A stretch of 64,000 nt of DNA from Rhabdonatronobacter sediminivivens (GTDB lineage: Bacteria > Pseudomonadota > Alphaproteobacteria > Rhodobacterales > Rhodobacteraceae): positions 62,001-126,000 of the forward strand of contig NZ_JACBXS010000006.1 in NCBI RefSeq assembly GCF_013415485.1. The letters are read 5' to 3'. Numbering within the stretch: the stretch's first letter is position 1; each line of letters starts with the position of its first letter. Below, one piece after another: positions 1 to 7,401 of this stretch. Below the pieces are notes generated by a model. The model did not search any database, was not told the origin of the DNA, and worked only from the letters and a program-made list of their open reading frames with translations. The position numbers were made by a program, and so were the translations under genes.

Positions 1-292
1 CCACCTGGGCGGGCAGGATGCGCAGGGGCGTGTATTCGGCCTCGGCGTCGCGTTCCATATCCGGGCGGCAGAGGTCGGCGCCCAGATCGAAGAGGTCATT
101 CTGGATGCGGGCCAGAGCCTCGGCCATGTCGCCTGTTGCGTGCAGCCGCGCCATGCCCAGCGTGGCGTTGAGCTCATCGACCGTGCCATAGGCCGCCACC
201 CGGGCCGAGGTCTTGGAGACGCGCGTGCCATCCCCCAGAGCGGTCTGACCGGCATCGCCGGTGCGGGTATAAATCTTGTTGAGAACGACCAT
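1..292 (-). CDS. cob(I)alamin adenosyltransferase, PduO type (C-terminus cut by window edge)
   Basis: This transfers the 5'-deoxyadenosyl group of ATP to cob(I)alamin to make coenzyme B12. The 97 visible residues start MVVLNKIYTRTGDAGQTAL, and the TRTGD/GQTALGDG segment is the conserved ATP-binding N-terminus of PduO-type enzymes (family knowledge). A following YGTVDELNA-like segment also fits. The ATG at 290-292 follows the stop of the small membrane protein gene upstream on the same strand by only a few bases, so the two are probably co-transcribed. The rest of the gene lies beyond position 1, so length and completeness cannot be judged. Confidence 0.9.
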   Translation of the reverse strand, partial: MVVLNKIYTRTGDAGQTALGDGTRVSKTSARVAAYGTVDELNATLGMARLHATGDMAEALARIQNDLFDLGADLCRPDMERDAEAEYTPLRILPAQV

Positions 293-295
293 CGG

Positions 296-502
296 TTACC
301 CCGTCTGTGCCTTGAACCATGCAAAGGCGACGATCAGGATCACGGCCACGAATTGCGCCCCCAGCCGCCAGCGCATCAGGCGGTTGGCGTGTTTGCGATT
401 GAATTCGCCACCGCGCGCAAAGCCGCCGACGCCCACCAGCAGGATTCCCAGCACCACAAGGGACGCAATCGCGCCAAGGATGAAGAGCGGATCGTTGAGC
501 AT
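296..502 (-). CDS. small twin-transmembrane protein
   Basis: This is a 68-residue membrane protein of unknown function. Two hydrophobic helices (about residues 5-25 and 45-65) flank a short basic loop with a GGxxxRKxANRLMR pattern, as in the 'twin transmembrane protein' (HIG1-like) family found beside cobalamin adenosyltransferase in Rhodobacteraceae. I chose the ATG at 500-502 over one ten codons upstream because a strong Shine-Dalgarno sequence (AGGAGGTG) lies just before it. It is immediately upstream of the adenosyltransferase gene and is probably in one operon with it. Family membership is inferred from the overall pattern, and no role is known to me. Confidence 0.75.
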   Translation of the reverse strand: MLNDPLFILGAIASLVVLGILLVGVGGFARGGEFNRKHANRLMRWRLGAQFVAVILIVAFAWFKAQTG

Positions 503-589
503 GAACACCTCCTGCCGTCGCCTCAAGGGCATGTAATGGTTCCGGCGGAAAAAGCGAACGGGAATCTTGGATCGATGCGAGGAAGCGCC

Positions 590-622
590 AATCGAAAGGG
601 CCGCCCCGATACGGGGCGGCCC
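590..622 (-). terminator. intrinsic terminator of the micro-ORF transcript
   Basis: A perfect 11-bp GC stem (598-608 with 612-622) has a 3-base loop. On the minus strand it is followed by TTTCGATT, a short U-rich tract. It lies downstream of the 18-codon ORF at 694-750 and would close a transcript of roughly 150-200 nt. Confidence 0.65.
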
Positions 623-693
623 AAGCGAGCTTCAGGAGATGGAGCCAGTTAGAGCCTTGGCTCAATCGAAAGGATCGCCCGTCCGGGCTGCCG

Positions 694-750
694 TCAGGAC
701 GCTTCCCTTTCGACTGTCTTCGCACCTCTCTCCAACATCACTCTAGACAC
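694..750 (-). CDS. 18-codon micro-ORF with an extended Shine-Dalgarno sequence
   Basis: A GTG-initiated ORF encodes 18 residues, MSRVMLERGAKTVEREAS, and ends in TGA. The bases just upstream (minus strand, about 752-766) read GAAAGGAGGTGGTCC, complementary over 15 positions (one G-U pair) to the 3' end of 16S rRNA. That is far longer than an ordinary Shine-Dalgarno site. Downstream come small hairpins and a strong terminator, so this looks like a separate short transcript: a small protein, a leader peptide, or an RNA that engages ribosomes. I do not recognise the peptide and its translation is inferred from the start site alone. Confidence 0.5.
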   Translation of the reverse strand: MSRVMLERGAKTVEREAS

Positions 751-821
751 TGGACCACCTCCTTTCATTACGTTGCTGTTGATACCGAAGGTGGCACATA
801 TTTTGTGTATGTCAAAAGAAA

Positions 822-1430
822 TCATGCGATGGGTTGCGAAAATTTCCCCACGATGATCCGGAATGGCACCAATGCAAGCAGCGCCAGTCCCAGTTTCACC
901 ATCCAGTCCGCAACGGCCAGGCTGACCCAGAGCGGAACCTCGGGGCCGACGCCCAGAAGCGGCAGCACATCGGCGGCCCAGCTGACATCATCGGCAGGGT
1001 TGATGAAGGCGAGCGAGGCCGAAAAGGCGATGGTGAAGAACAGCGCGGTATCGACCGTGGAGCCGACCAGGGTCGAGGCCAGCGGCGCGCGCCACCAGCG
1101 GCCTTCGCGCAGGCGGTCAAAGATCACCACATCCAGCATCTGTGCCGTCAGGAAGGCGATGCCGGACCCCAGCGCGATCCGCAAGGTGGTGGCGTCAAAG
1201 GCCGTGGCCACCAGCGAGAAGGCAACGCCCACGGCGAAGCCGACCCAGACGACCTTGCGCGCGGCCGAAGGGCCGTAGAAGCGGTTCATCAGGTCATTGA
1301 CCAGAAAGGCCAGCGGATAGGTGAAGGCCCCCCAGGTGAGCCAGTTGCCGAACAGGAATTGGACAAGGATGTTCGAGGCGACGACAATCGCCGCCATGGC
1401 AAGGATGCCGGGCAGATGTGCGCGAGTCAT
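822..1430 (-). CDS. queuosine precursor transporter (YhhQ/VUT family)
   Basis: This is a 202-residue integral membrane protein with about six hydrophobic segments, of the YhhQ (VUT) family. Members import queuosine precursors such as preQ0/preQ1 (known for E. coli YhhQ). Family-like features are the LxxYPLAFLVNDLMNRFYG segment near residue 40, the acidic/aromatic VIFDRLR motif, and the STVDTALFF helix. The ORF is open further upstream, but the ATG at 1428-1430 opens directly into the first helix and gives the usual family length. The gene stands alone between MscL and the micro-ORF. The substrate is inferred from family only. Confidence 0.85.
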   Translation of the reverse strand: MTRAHLPGILAMAAIVVASNILVQFLFGNWLTWGAFTYPLAFLVNDLMNRFYGPSAARKVVWVGFAVGVAFSLVATAFDATTLRIALGSGIAFLTAQMLDVVIFDRLREGRWWRAPLASTLVGSTVDTALFFTIAFSASLAFINPADDVSWAADVLPLLGVGPEVPLWVSLAVADWMVKLGLALLALVPFRIIVGKFSQPIA

Positions 1431-1538
1431 GGATCTATCCGTTTTGACAAGGTTGCGGAGACTTGGCCGCACCCGTTCGGGCACGGCAGGCGGTGCGTTA
1501 CACCGCCCGGGGCCCGCGCGCAAGGGTCTGGCTGGCGC

Positions 1539-1925
1539 TCAGCGCGCGCGCAACGCGTCCCGGATTTCGATCAGCAGCTCTTCGGTGGTGGGGCCTTTGG
1601 GGGCTGCGGGTTCCGGATCTGGCTGGGGGCGCTGGCGGATGCTGCGCAAGCGGTTGACGAGCTTGACCAGCACGAACACCACCCAGGCGGTGATCAGGAA
1701 CTTGATGACGGCATTGATGAAATTGCCGTACATGAATTGCGCATCACGGACGCCAAAGCTGAGTTCCGAAAAGTCCACACCGCCGACGACAAGCCCCAGC
1801 AGCGGGTTGATCAGATCCTGCACCAGGGAACTGACGATGGCGGTGAAGGTCGCCCCGATGATGATGCCGACGGCCAGGTCGATGACATTGCCGCGGGCGA
1901 TGAAATTGCGAAATTCGGTCAGCAT
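1539..1925 (-). CDS. mscL: large-conductance mechanosensitive channel MscL
   Basis: MscL opens a non-selective pore under membrane tension and protects against osmotic downshock. The 128-residue product starts [20 protein letters not shown], the signature N-terminal amphipathic helix and TM1 of MscL. The second helix and a charged C-terminal helix ([12 protein letters not shown]) follow. The ATG at 1923-1925 is preceded by GGAGGATC, so I prefer it to the longer reading. Length is normal for the family. Confidence 0.95.
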   Translation of the reverse strand: MLTEFRNFIARGNVIDLAVGIIIGATFTAIVSSLVQDLINPLLGLVVGGVDFSELSFGVRDAQFMYGNFINAVIKFLITAWVVFVLVKLVNRLRSIRQRPQPDPEPAAPKGPTTEELLIEIRDALRAR

Positions 1926-2009
1926 GCGATCCTCCGGTATCCGATCCGGAGCGCAGTCTGGCCGAAAGCTGCGCGGTGGCAACCCCGGGCGGGCGCAGGC
2001 GCGTGGCGC

Positions 2010-3425
2010 TCAGCCGCACTCGCCCCATTGCTGGCGCTTGCGATACAGGGTCGATGGTGACACGCCCAGTTCCCGCGCCGCCTGCGGAACCGACCCGTCA
2101 TTGCGCCGGATCGCGGCCTCGATCGCCATGCGTTCGATCCGCGCCAGCGTCCAGCCCCTGAACGGATCTTCCGGCGCGGTTGCGTTGCCTGCAGGGGGGG
2201 GCGAGGGCGCTGCGCAGGCTTCGCTGGCCGACTGTTCCTGCAGCCGTTTCGGCAGCATGTCCGGCGTCAGAACCGGACCTTCGTTCAGGACCACCGCATT
2301 GCGCAGAACATTGATCAGTTGCCGGACATTCCCGGGCCAGGGCAGGGCGCGAAACAGGTCCAGCACCGCGGGGGCGATCCGGTTGAGGGTGCTTCCTTCC
2401 TCGGCGGCCATGCGTTCCAGAAGGGTCTGCGCCAGTTCGACCACATCCTCGCCCCGGTCGCGCAGGGGGGGCATGTGGATCGGCACCACATGCAGGCGAT
2501 AGAACAGATCCTCGCGGAAGCGGCCGTGGCGGACCTCGTCCTCGGGGTCGCGGTTGGTGGCGCAGACGATGCGCACGTCCAGCTTGCGCGCCCGGGTGGC
2601 GCCCACCGGCGTGATGGTCGAGGTCTGCAGGAACCGCAGCAACTTGGTTTGCAGGTTCAGGTCCATCTCGCAGATTTCGTCCAGGAACAGGGTGCCGCCA
2701 TCCGCTGCTGCGGCGGCGCCCTGCTTGTCGGAAATCGCCCCGGTGAAAGAACCTTTCAGATGGCCGAAGACCTCGGATTCCAGCAGGTCGCCGGGGATCG
2801 CGCCGCAGTTCAGGGCGATGAACGGTTTTTCCCGCCGGGTGGACAGCCGGTGCACGGCTTCGGCGCACAACTCCTTTCCGGTGCCGCTTTCGCCGGTGAT
2901 GAAAACCGTCGCCATGGACCGCGCCACCGAGCGGATCAGGCGATAGGTTTCCTGCATGGAAGGGGAGGCGCCGATGAACGGGGGCAGGGTATCGCGCTGG
3001 CCGCCGAGTGTTGCGGCGGGTACGCAGGACCTTGCCTTCAGGGCATGGGTGACAGCCTCGATCAGGCGCGCCCGGTCCACAGGTTTGACCAGAAACTCAT
3101 GGGCTCCGGCGCGCATCGCGCTGACGGCGCGGTCAATGGACCCGTGGGCGGTGACCACCACCAGCGGCGTGTCCGGCGCGATCTGCTGAAAGGTCTGCAA
3201 CAGATCCAGCCCGTCGCGATCCGGCAGCATCAGGTCCATGACTGCCAGCACCGGCCGGCACCTGCGGAGCTTCTCGATCGCCTCGGCCCCCGTCTCGGCG
3301 GCCTCCACCTCGAACCCTGCAGCCTTCAGGACGGCGCTGTAGGTCAGCCGCAATGACGCTGTGTCTTCTACCAGAAGGACAAGCGGAAACCCCGTGCCAC
3401 CACCATGCGATGCGTCAGCGGCCAT
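2010..3425 (-). CDS. sigma-54-dependent response regulator (NtrC/LuxO type)
   Basis: This is a 471-residue transcriptional activator. The receiver domain (about 14-130) has phospho-acceptor Asp64 (VMDLMLPD) and Lys114 (VKP). The AAA+ domain (about 150-380) has Walker A GESGTGKE at 178-185, the sigma-54 contact loop as GSFTGA at 225-230 (consensus GAFTGA) and Walker B GGTLFLDE at 243-250. The C-terminal Fis-type HTH includes ARELGVSPSTLYRKR. An AGGTG Shine-Dalgarno precedes the ATG. No histidine kinase gene is adjacent, so partner and targets are unknown. The Ala-to-Ser change in the contact loop is conservative and probably tolerated, but worth testing. Confidence 0.92.
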   Translation of the reverse strand: MAADASHGGGTGFPLVLLVEDTASLRLTYSAVLKAAGFEVEAAETGAEAIEKLRRCRPVLAVMDLMLPDRDGLDLLQTFQQIAPDTPLVVVTAHGSIDRAVSAMRAGAHEFLVKPVDRARLIEAVTHALKARSCVPAATLGGQRDTLPPFIGASPSMQETYRLIRSVARSMATVFITGESGTGKELCAEAVHRLSTRREKPFIALNCGAIPGDLLESEVFGHLKGSFTGAISDKQGAAAAADGGTLFLDEICEMDLNLQTKLLRFLQTSTITPVGATRARKLDVRIVCATNRDPEDEVRHGRFREDLFYRLHVVPIHMPPLRDRGEDVVELAQTLLERMAAEEGSTLNRIAPAVLDLFRALPWPGNVRQLINVLRNAVVLNEGPVLTPDMLPKRLQEQSASEACAAPSPPPAGNATAPEDPFRGWTLARIERMAIEAAIRRNDGSVPQAARELGVSPSTLYRKRQQWGECG

Positions 3426-3775
3426 TGCAGCACCTGCAGACCGATGACGCGCCCGCTTGCCGCCAGTCGTCCGGCGTCCTTGGGGATTCGGGATATCTGC
3501 ACGGGTTACTGAGATACAGGCGCATTCTTTCCGGAAAGCGGCCCGCGATTGACACAGGGGGATAGAGAGTCACGTCACTTGGGTTCCCGAAAAACACATT
3601 CCAAAACACGTTGCGGTTGCGGAACATGCACCGCCAGCACGCCATAACGATGAACAGGTATACACGGAAAAGCAACACGAAGTTGTGAAAAAAGCACTGG
3701 CTCGCGTCCTGGCATGTGATGCGCAAGCAAGAAGCGACCTGCCCAGCGGCCGGGGCCGGGGGCAGGCGCTTGGCT
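3426..3775. other. intergenic region: prpE terminator and response-regulator promoter area
   Basis: No convincing gene is present; an antisense reading frame across it has no family features. At 3738-3766 an inverted repeat (CCTGCCC/GGGCAGG with a GC-rich inner part), followed on the minus strand by a T-rich run, can terminate prpE. The 3570-3700 part is unusually AT-rich for this chromosome and probably carries the promoter of the response regulator, but no clear -35/-10 pair was found. Confidence 0.5.
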
Positions 3776-5671
3776 TCAGTCCCGGGCCGCAAGACCAAGC
3801 GGTTTCAGCGCGGCGGTGATCTCGTCCAGGATGGCCGGGTCATCGATGGTGGCGGGCATGTTGAAGGGTTCGCCATCGGCGATCTTGACCATGGTGGCGC
3901 GCAGGATCTTGCCCGAGCGCGTCTTGGGCAGGCGATCCACCACCACCGCGTGCTTGAAGGCGGCAACAGGGCCGATTCTTTCGCGGACCAGTTTCACGCA
4001 TTCGGCCGTGACCTCGGCATGGTCGCGGGTGACACCGGCATTCAGGCACAACAGGCCCAGCGGCAACTGGCCCTTCAATTCATCCGAAACGCCGATCACC
4101 GCGCATTCGCCCACATCCGGGTGGCTGGCCAGCACTTCCTCCATGGCGCCCGTGGACAGGCGGTGCCCGGCCACGTTGATCACGTCATCGGTGCGCGCCA
4201 TGATGTAGACATAGCCGTCCTCGTCCAGATACCCGGCGTCGCCGGTTTCATAGTAGCCTGGAAACGTGGTCAGATAGGATTTGCGGAAACGGTCTTCGGC
4301 GTTCCACAGATTCGGCAGCGTCCCCGGCGGCAGCGGCAGCTTGATGGCAATGGCGCCCAGTTCCCCGGGCGGCAGCGGGTTGCCGCCTTCATCCAGAATG
4401 TGAATCTCATGCCCCGGCATGGGCACCGACGGGCTGCCGATCTTGACCGGCAGCGGCTCCAACCCCATGGGGTTCCCGGCGATAGCCCAGCCGGTTTCCG
4501 TCTGCCACCAATGGTCGATCACCGGCACGCCCAGCTTGTCCTGCGCCCAGAGGATCGTATCCGGGTCCGCGCGTTCGCCGGCCAGATACAACACGCGCAG
4601 CGAGGACAGGTCATAGTCCCCCACCAGCTTGCCCTGCGGGTCCTCACGCTTGATGGCGCGGAAGGCGGTGGGGGCGGTGAAGAAGCTGACGACGCGATGT
4701 TCCTCGATCACCCGCCAGAAGGTGCCCGCGTCCGGCGTGCCCACGGGCTTGCCTTCGAACACGAGGGTGGTGGCGCCGTGGATCAGCGGGCCGTAGCAGA
4801 TGTAGCTGTGGCCCACGACCCAACCCACGTCCGAGGCGGTCCAGAACACCTCGCCCGGGTTGACGTTGTAGAGGTTCTTCATGGTCCAGGCGAGGGCGAC
4901 CAGATGCCCGCCCGTGGCGCGGATCACCCCCTTCGGCTGGCCCGTGGTGCCTGAGGTATAAAGGATATAGGCCGGATCGCTCCCCTTGACCGGCACGCAA
5001 TCGGCGGGGGTGGCGTCTTTCTGAAACGCATCCCAGTCATGGTCACGCCCGGGGATCAGTTCGGCGCGTTCCTGTTCGCGCTGGAAGATGACGCAGAAAT
5101 CAGGCTTGTGCGTGGCCATGTCGATGGCGCCGTCCAGCAGCGGTTTGTAATGGACCACGCGCCCCGGTTCGATCCCGCAAGACGCCGCGATGATTGCCCT
5201 GGGCTGCGCGTCATCAATCCGCGTGGCCAGTTCGCGCGCGGCAAAGCCGCCGAAGACCACCGAATGGATCGCGCCCAGCCGTGCGCAGGCCAGCATGGCC
5301 ACCAGCGCCTCGGGGACCATGGGCATGTAGATCAGCACCCGGTCGCCCTTTGACACGCCCTTGGCGGCCAGCGCACCGGCCAGCCGTGACACGCGGTCCA
5401 GCATCTGGGCATAGGTGATATGGGTCTTGGTGCCGGTCACCGGGCTGTCGTGGATCACCGCCACCTGATCGCCGCGGCCTGCGGCCACATGGCGGTCCAG
5501 CGCGTTGAAGCAGGTGTTCACCTCGGCATCGGCGAACCATTCATAGATCGGGGCGCGGTCATCGAACAGCGCCTGCGTCGGTGGTGTCACCCAATCGATC
5601 GCCCCGGCCTGGTCCATCCAGAAAGCATTGCGATCGGTGATCGAGCGCTTGTAGATCTCGGCGTAACCCAT
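3776..5671 (-). CDS. prpE: propionyl-CoA synthetase (propionate--CoA ligase)
   Basis: This activates propionate (and less well acetate) to the acyl-CoA through an acyl-adenylate, feeding propionate assimilation. The 631-residue protein has the acetyl-CoA synthetase N-terminus (EWFADAEVNTCFNALDRH, about 44-61), the AMP-binding loop YTSGTTGQPKG at 238-248, the WWQTETGW motif near 388 and the C-terminal PKTRSGKILR with catalytic Lys588. Length and the short N-terminus match PrpE rather than Acs. The start at 5669-5671 is set by GGAGGAG spaced 6-7 bases away; an ATG two codons upstream is too close to it. Repeated TTTGCAAA sites upstream suggest ScfR/PccR-type control. Confidence 0.88.
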   Translation of the reverse strand: MGYAEIYKRSITDRNAFWMDQAGAIDWVTPPTQALFDDRAPIYEWFADAEVNTCFNALDRHVAAGRGDQVAVIHDSPVTGTKTHITYAQMLDRVSRLAGALAAKGVSKGDRVLIYMPMVPEALVAMLACARLGAIHSVVFGGFAARELATRIDDAQPRAIIAASCGIEPGRVVHYKPLLDGAIDMATHKPDFCVIFQREQERAELIPGRDHDWDAFQKDATPADCVPVKGSDPAYILYTSGTTGQPKGVIRATGGHLVALAWTMKNLYNVNPGEVFWTASDVGWVVGHSYICYGPLIHGATTLVFEGKPVGTPDAGTFWRVIEEHRVVSFFTAPTAFRAIKREDPQGKLVGDYDLSSLRVLYLAGERADPDTILWAQDKLGVPVIDHWWQTETGWAIAGNPMGLEPLPVKIGSPSVPMPGHEIHILDEGGNPLPPGELGAIAIKLPLPPGTLPNLWNAEDRFRKSYLTTFPGYYETGDAGYLDEDGYVYIMARTDDVINVAGHRLSTGAMEEVLASHPDVGECAVIGVSDELKGQLPLGLLCLNAGVTRDHAEVTAECVKLVRERIGPVAAFKHAVVVDRLPKTRSGKILRATMVKIADGEPFNMPATIDDPAILDEITAALKPLGLAARD

Positions 5672-5767
5672 GTACATCTCCTCCGGCCACATTGGCATTT
5701 TGTTACGCGAGTGACGGGGCGTCACGCAATGCTGTTACCGGCACCAACGAGGGCTATCTTGTGGAAA

Positions 5768-5855
5768 TTTGCAAATTTTTCCCCGGAATCTGGAATCAGT
5801 TTGCAAAGCCCGCATTTCTGCAAAAGAACACCAGTGCCATCGCTGATTTTGCAAA
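5768..5855. promoter_or_regulatory. repeated TTTGCAAA operator-like sites between prpE and the SDR gene
   Basis: The palindromic octamer TTTGCAAA occurs exactly at 5768-5775, 5800-5807 and 5848-5855, and with one mismatch at 5817-5824. It lies in the 241-bp divergent region between prpE and the SDR gene. From memory, the propionate regulator PccR of Rhodobacter sphaeroides (short-chain fatty acyl-CoA regulators, ScfR) recognises paired TTTGCAAA sites. Spacing here is wider than the published pair, so PccR binding is inference. Confidence 0.65.
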
Positions 5856-5912
5856 GTCATGGCTGCGCGCTGCGGCGCCGCACAACCGCCAGCCCATACC
5901 CGGAGGCCCTTC

Positions 5913-6737
5913 ATGCGCAGCATCCTGATCACCGGTTGTTCCTCGGGGATCGGCTACCATGCTGCCCATGCCCTGGCCGCGCGTGGCTGGCAGGTCTTTG
6001 CCACCTGCCGCAAGCCCGCCGATTGTGCGCGCCTGCAGGCCGAGGGGCTGGAGAGTTGCACGCTGGATTACACCGACCCCGAAAGCATCGGCGCTGCGCT
6101 GGACCATGTCCTGACCGTCACGGGCGGGCGGCTGGATGCGCTGTTCAACAATGGTGCCTATGCCATCCCCGGCGCGGCCGAGGATCTGCCCACCGATGCC
6201 CTGCGCGCCATATTCGAGGCAAACCTCTTTGGCTGGCATGACCTGACCCGCCGGGTGATCCCGGTGATGCGCGGGCAGGGCGGCGGGCGGATCGTGCAGA
6301 ATTCATCCGTGCTGGGCTTGGCGGCCCTGCGCTGGCGAGGGGCCTATGTGGCGACGAAATTCGCACTCGAAGGGCTGACGGATGTGCTGCGGCTGGAAAT
6401 GCGCGGAACCGGGGTGCATGTGGTGCTGATCGAACCCGGCCCGGTGACCAGCCGTATCCGGCAGAACTCGATCCCCCATTTCGAACGCTGGATCGACTGG
6501 CGCGCCTCGCCGCGCCGGGCGCAATACGAAGGGGAGTTGCTGGCGCGGCTGTATGAAGATCGCGCCCCGGACCGGTTCGAATTGCCCCCCGATGCCGTGA
6601 CCCGGGTTCTGATCCGCGCGCTTGAGGCGCGCGCCCCCCGTCCGCGCTATTTCGTGACCCTGCCCACGCATGGCATGGCCGCTGCAAGGCGCCTGTTGCC
6701 GGGGCGGGCACTGGACTGGCTGCTGGCGCGGGTGTGA
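5913..6737 (+). CDS. short-chain dehydrogenase/reductase
   Basis: This is a 274-residue classical SDR, an NAD(P)-dependent oxidoreductase of unknown substrate. The cofactor motif TGCSSGIG is at 7-14, an NNGA segment is near 79, catalytic Ser is in NSSVLG (130-135), and the YxxxK pair is Tyr145/Lys149 with a following PGPVTS loop. The ATG at 5913 has GGAGG about eight bases upstream; the longer ORF reading has no such site. It diverges from prpE across the TTTGCAAA sites and may share that control. A 12-bp inverted repeat (6743-6754 with 6764-6775) follows the stop. Confidence 0.85.
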   Translation: MRSILITGCSSGIGYHAAHALAARGWQVFATCRKPADCARLQAEGLESCTLDYTDPESIGAALDHVLTVTGGRLDALFNNGAYAIPGAAEDLPTDALRAIFEANLFGWHDLTRRVIPVMRGQGGGRIVQNSSVLGLAALRWRGAYVATKFALEGLTDVLRLEMRGTGVHVVLIEPGPVTSRIRQNSIPHFERWIDWRASPRRAQYEGELLARLYEDRAPDRFELPPDAVTRVLIRALEARAPRPRYFVTLPTHGMAAARRLLPGRALDWLLARV

Positions 6738-6796
6738 CGGCACGCGACAGGCGCGCAGGGGCGGCGCTTGTCGCGGCCAAAGGAGGCAGAGGGGGT

Positions 6797-7312
6797 TTAC
6801 AGGAACTCGCGTTCGCTCAGCGCGCGGGCCACTTCGGCGCGGACCAGCTTGCGGATGGACCGGGTCAGCCGCTCGCCCATGGTGCCGTGCAATTCCTCGC
6901 GCAGGATCTGCGCCACCAGATCCCGCAGCATGGCTTCGTCGATCACCACATCGGCCGGGGCCTCTTCCGCATCGGGCCGCGGTTGGGGCATCGAAGGGGC
7001 GCCGGCTTCGGCATCCTGCGCGTCCGCCCCGCCCGGCGCGGACCCCGCTGCGCCCCGGTTCTCCGCCGCAATGCGTCGCACGGCCGCGTTCACGCTTTCG
7101 CCGTCAGGCTGCCCCGCATCCGCTGCCGTCGGTTGCGGTGATGCCGGGCCGTTGGCCGCTTCGGGCATCCCGTTCGTGTTGACCACGCGCAGGGATGGCG
7201 TCAGCAACAGCCGATCCGATGGCGCCCGCGCCAGCGCGGCCTCCTGCGATACCAAGCGGCGGATCGAGGACAGCACATCCTCGATTTCCCGCGGGGACAA
7301 TGAATCCGACAT
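6797..7312 (-). CDS. PopZ-like polar organising protein (DUF2497)
   Basis: This 171-residue protein has the layout of PopZ: a short N-terminal helix (IEDVLSSIRRLVSQE, about 10-24, compare the EILASIRRII helix of PopZ), a long low-complexity Pro/Ala/acidic linker (about 35-120), and a conserved C-terminal helical region (LRDLVAQILREEL, GERLTRSIRKLVRAEV). PopZ self-assembles at cell poles and recruits chromosome-segregation proteins (known in Caulobacter). It follows tolC on the same strand, a neighbourhood often seen in alphaproteobacteria. The family call is good; the polar role here is inferred. Confidence 0.72.
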   Translation of the reverse strand: MSDSLSPREIEDVLSSIRRLVSQEAALARAPSDRLLLTPSLRVVNTNGMPEAANGPASPQPTAADAGQPDGESVNAAVRRIAAENRGAAGSAPGGADAQDAEAGAPSMPQPRPDAEEAPADVVIDEAMLRDLVAQILREELHGTMGERLTRSIRKLVRAEVARALSEREFL

Positions 7313-7401
7313 GCCTGCCCTGCTGTTTCTTGTTGTTGTGCCAGCCTAACCCGAAACCCCGTCCGATGGAATCCCGGAATCGGCCCTGTCCGCTGGCAGG
7401 G

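Noticed and set aside
3713-3727. Sigma-54 promoter (TGGCATGTGATGC) near the response-regulator gene
   Set aside because: The GG and GC elements are ten rather than twelve bases apart, and the orientation points into the prpE terminator.
3415-3798. A 127-codon frame on the minus strand between prpE and the response regulator
   Set aside because: It overlaps both genes, has no Shine-Dalgarno and no recognisable domain; the region is better explained as promoter and terminator.
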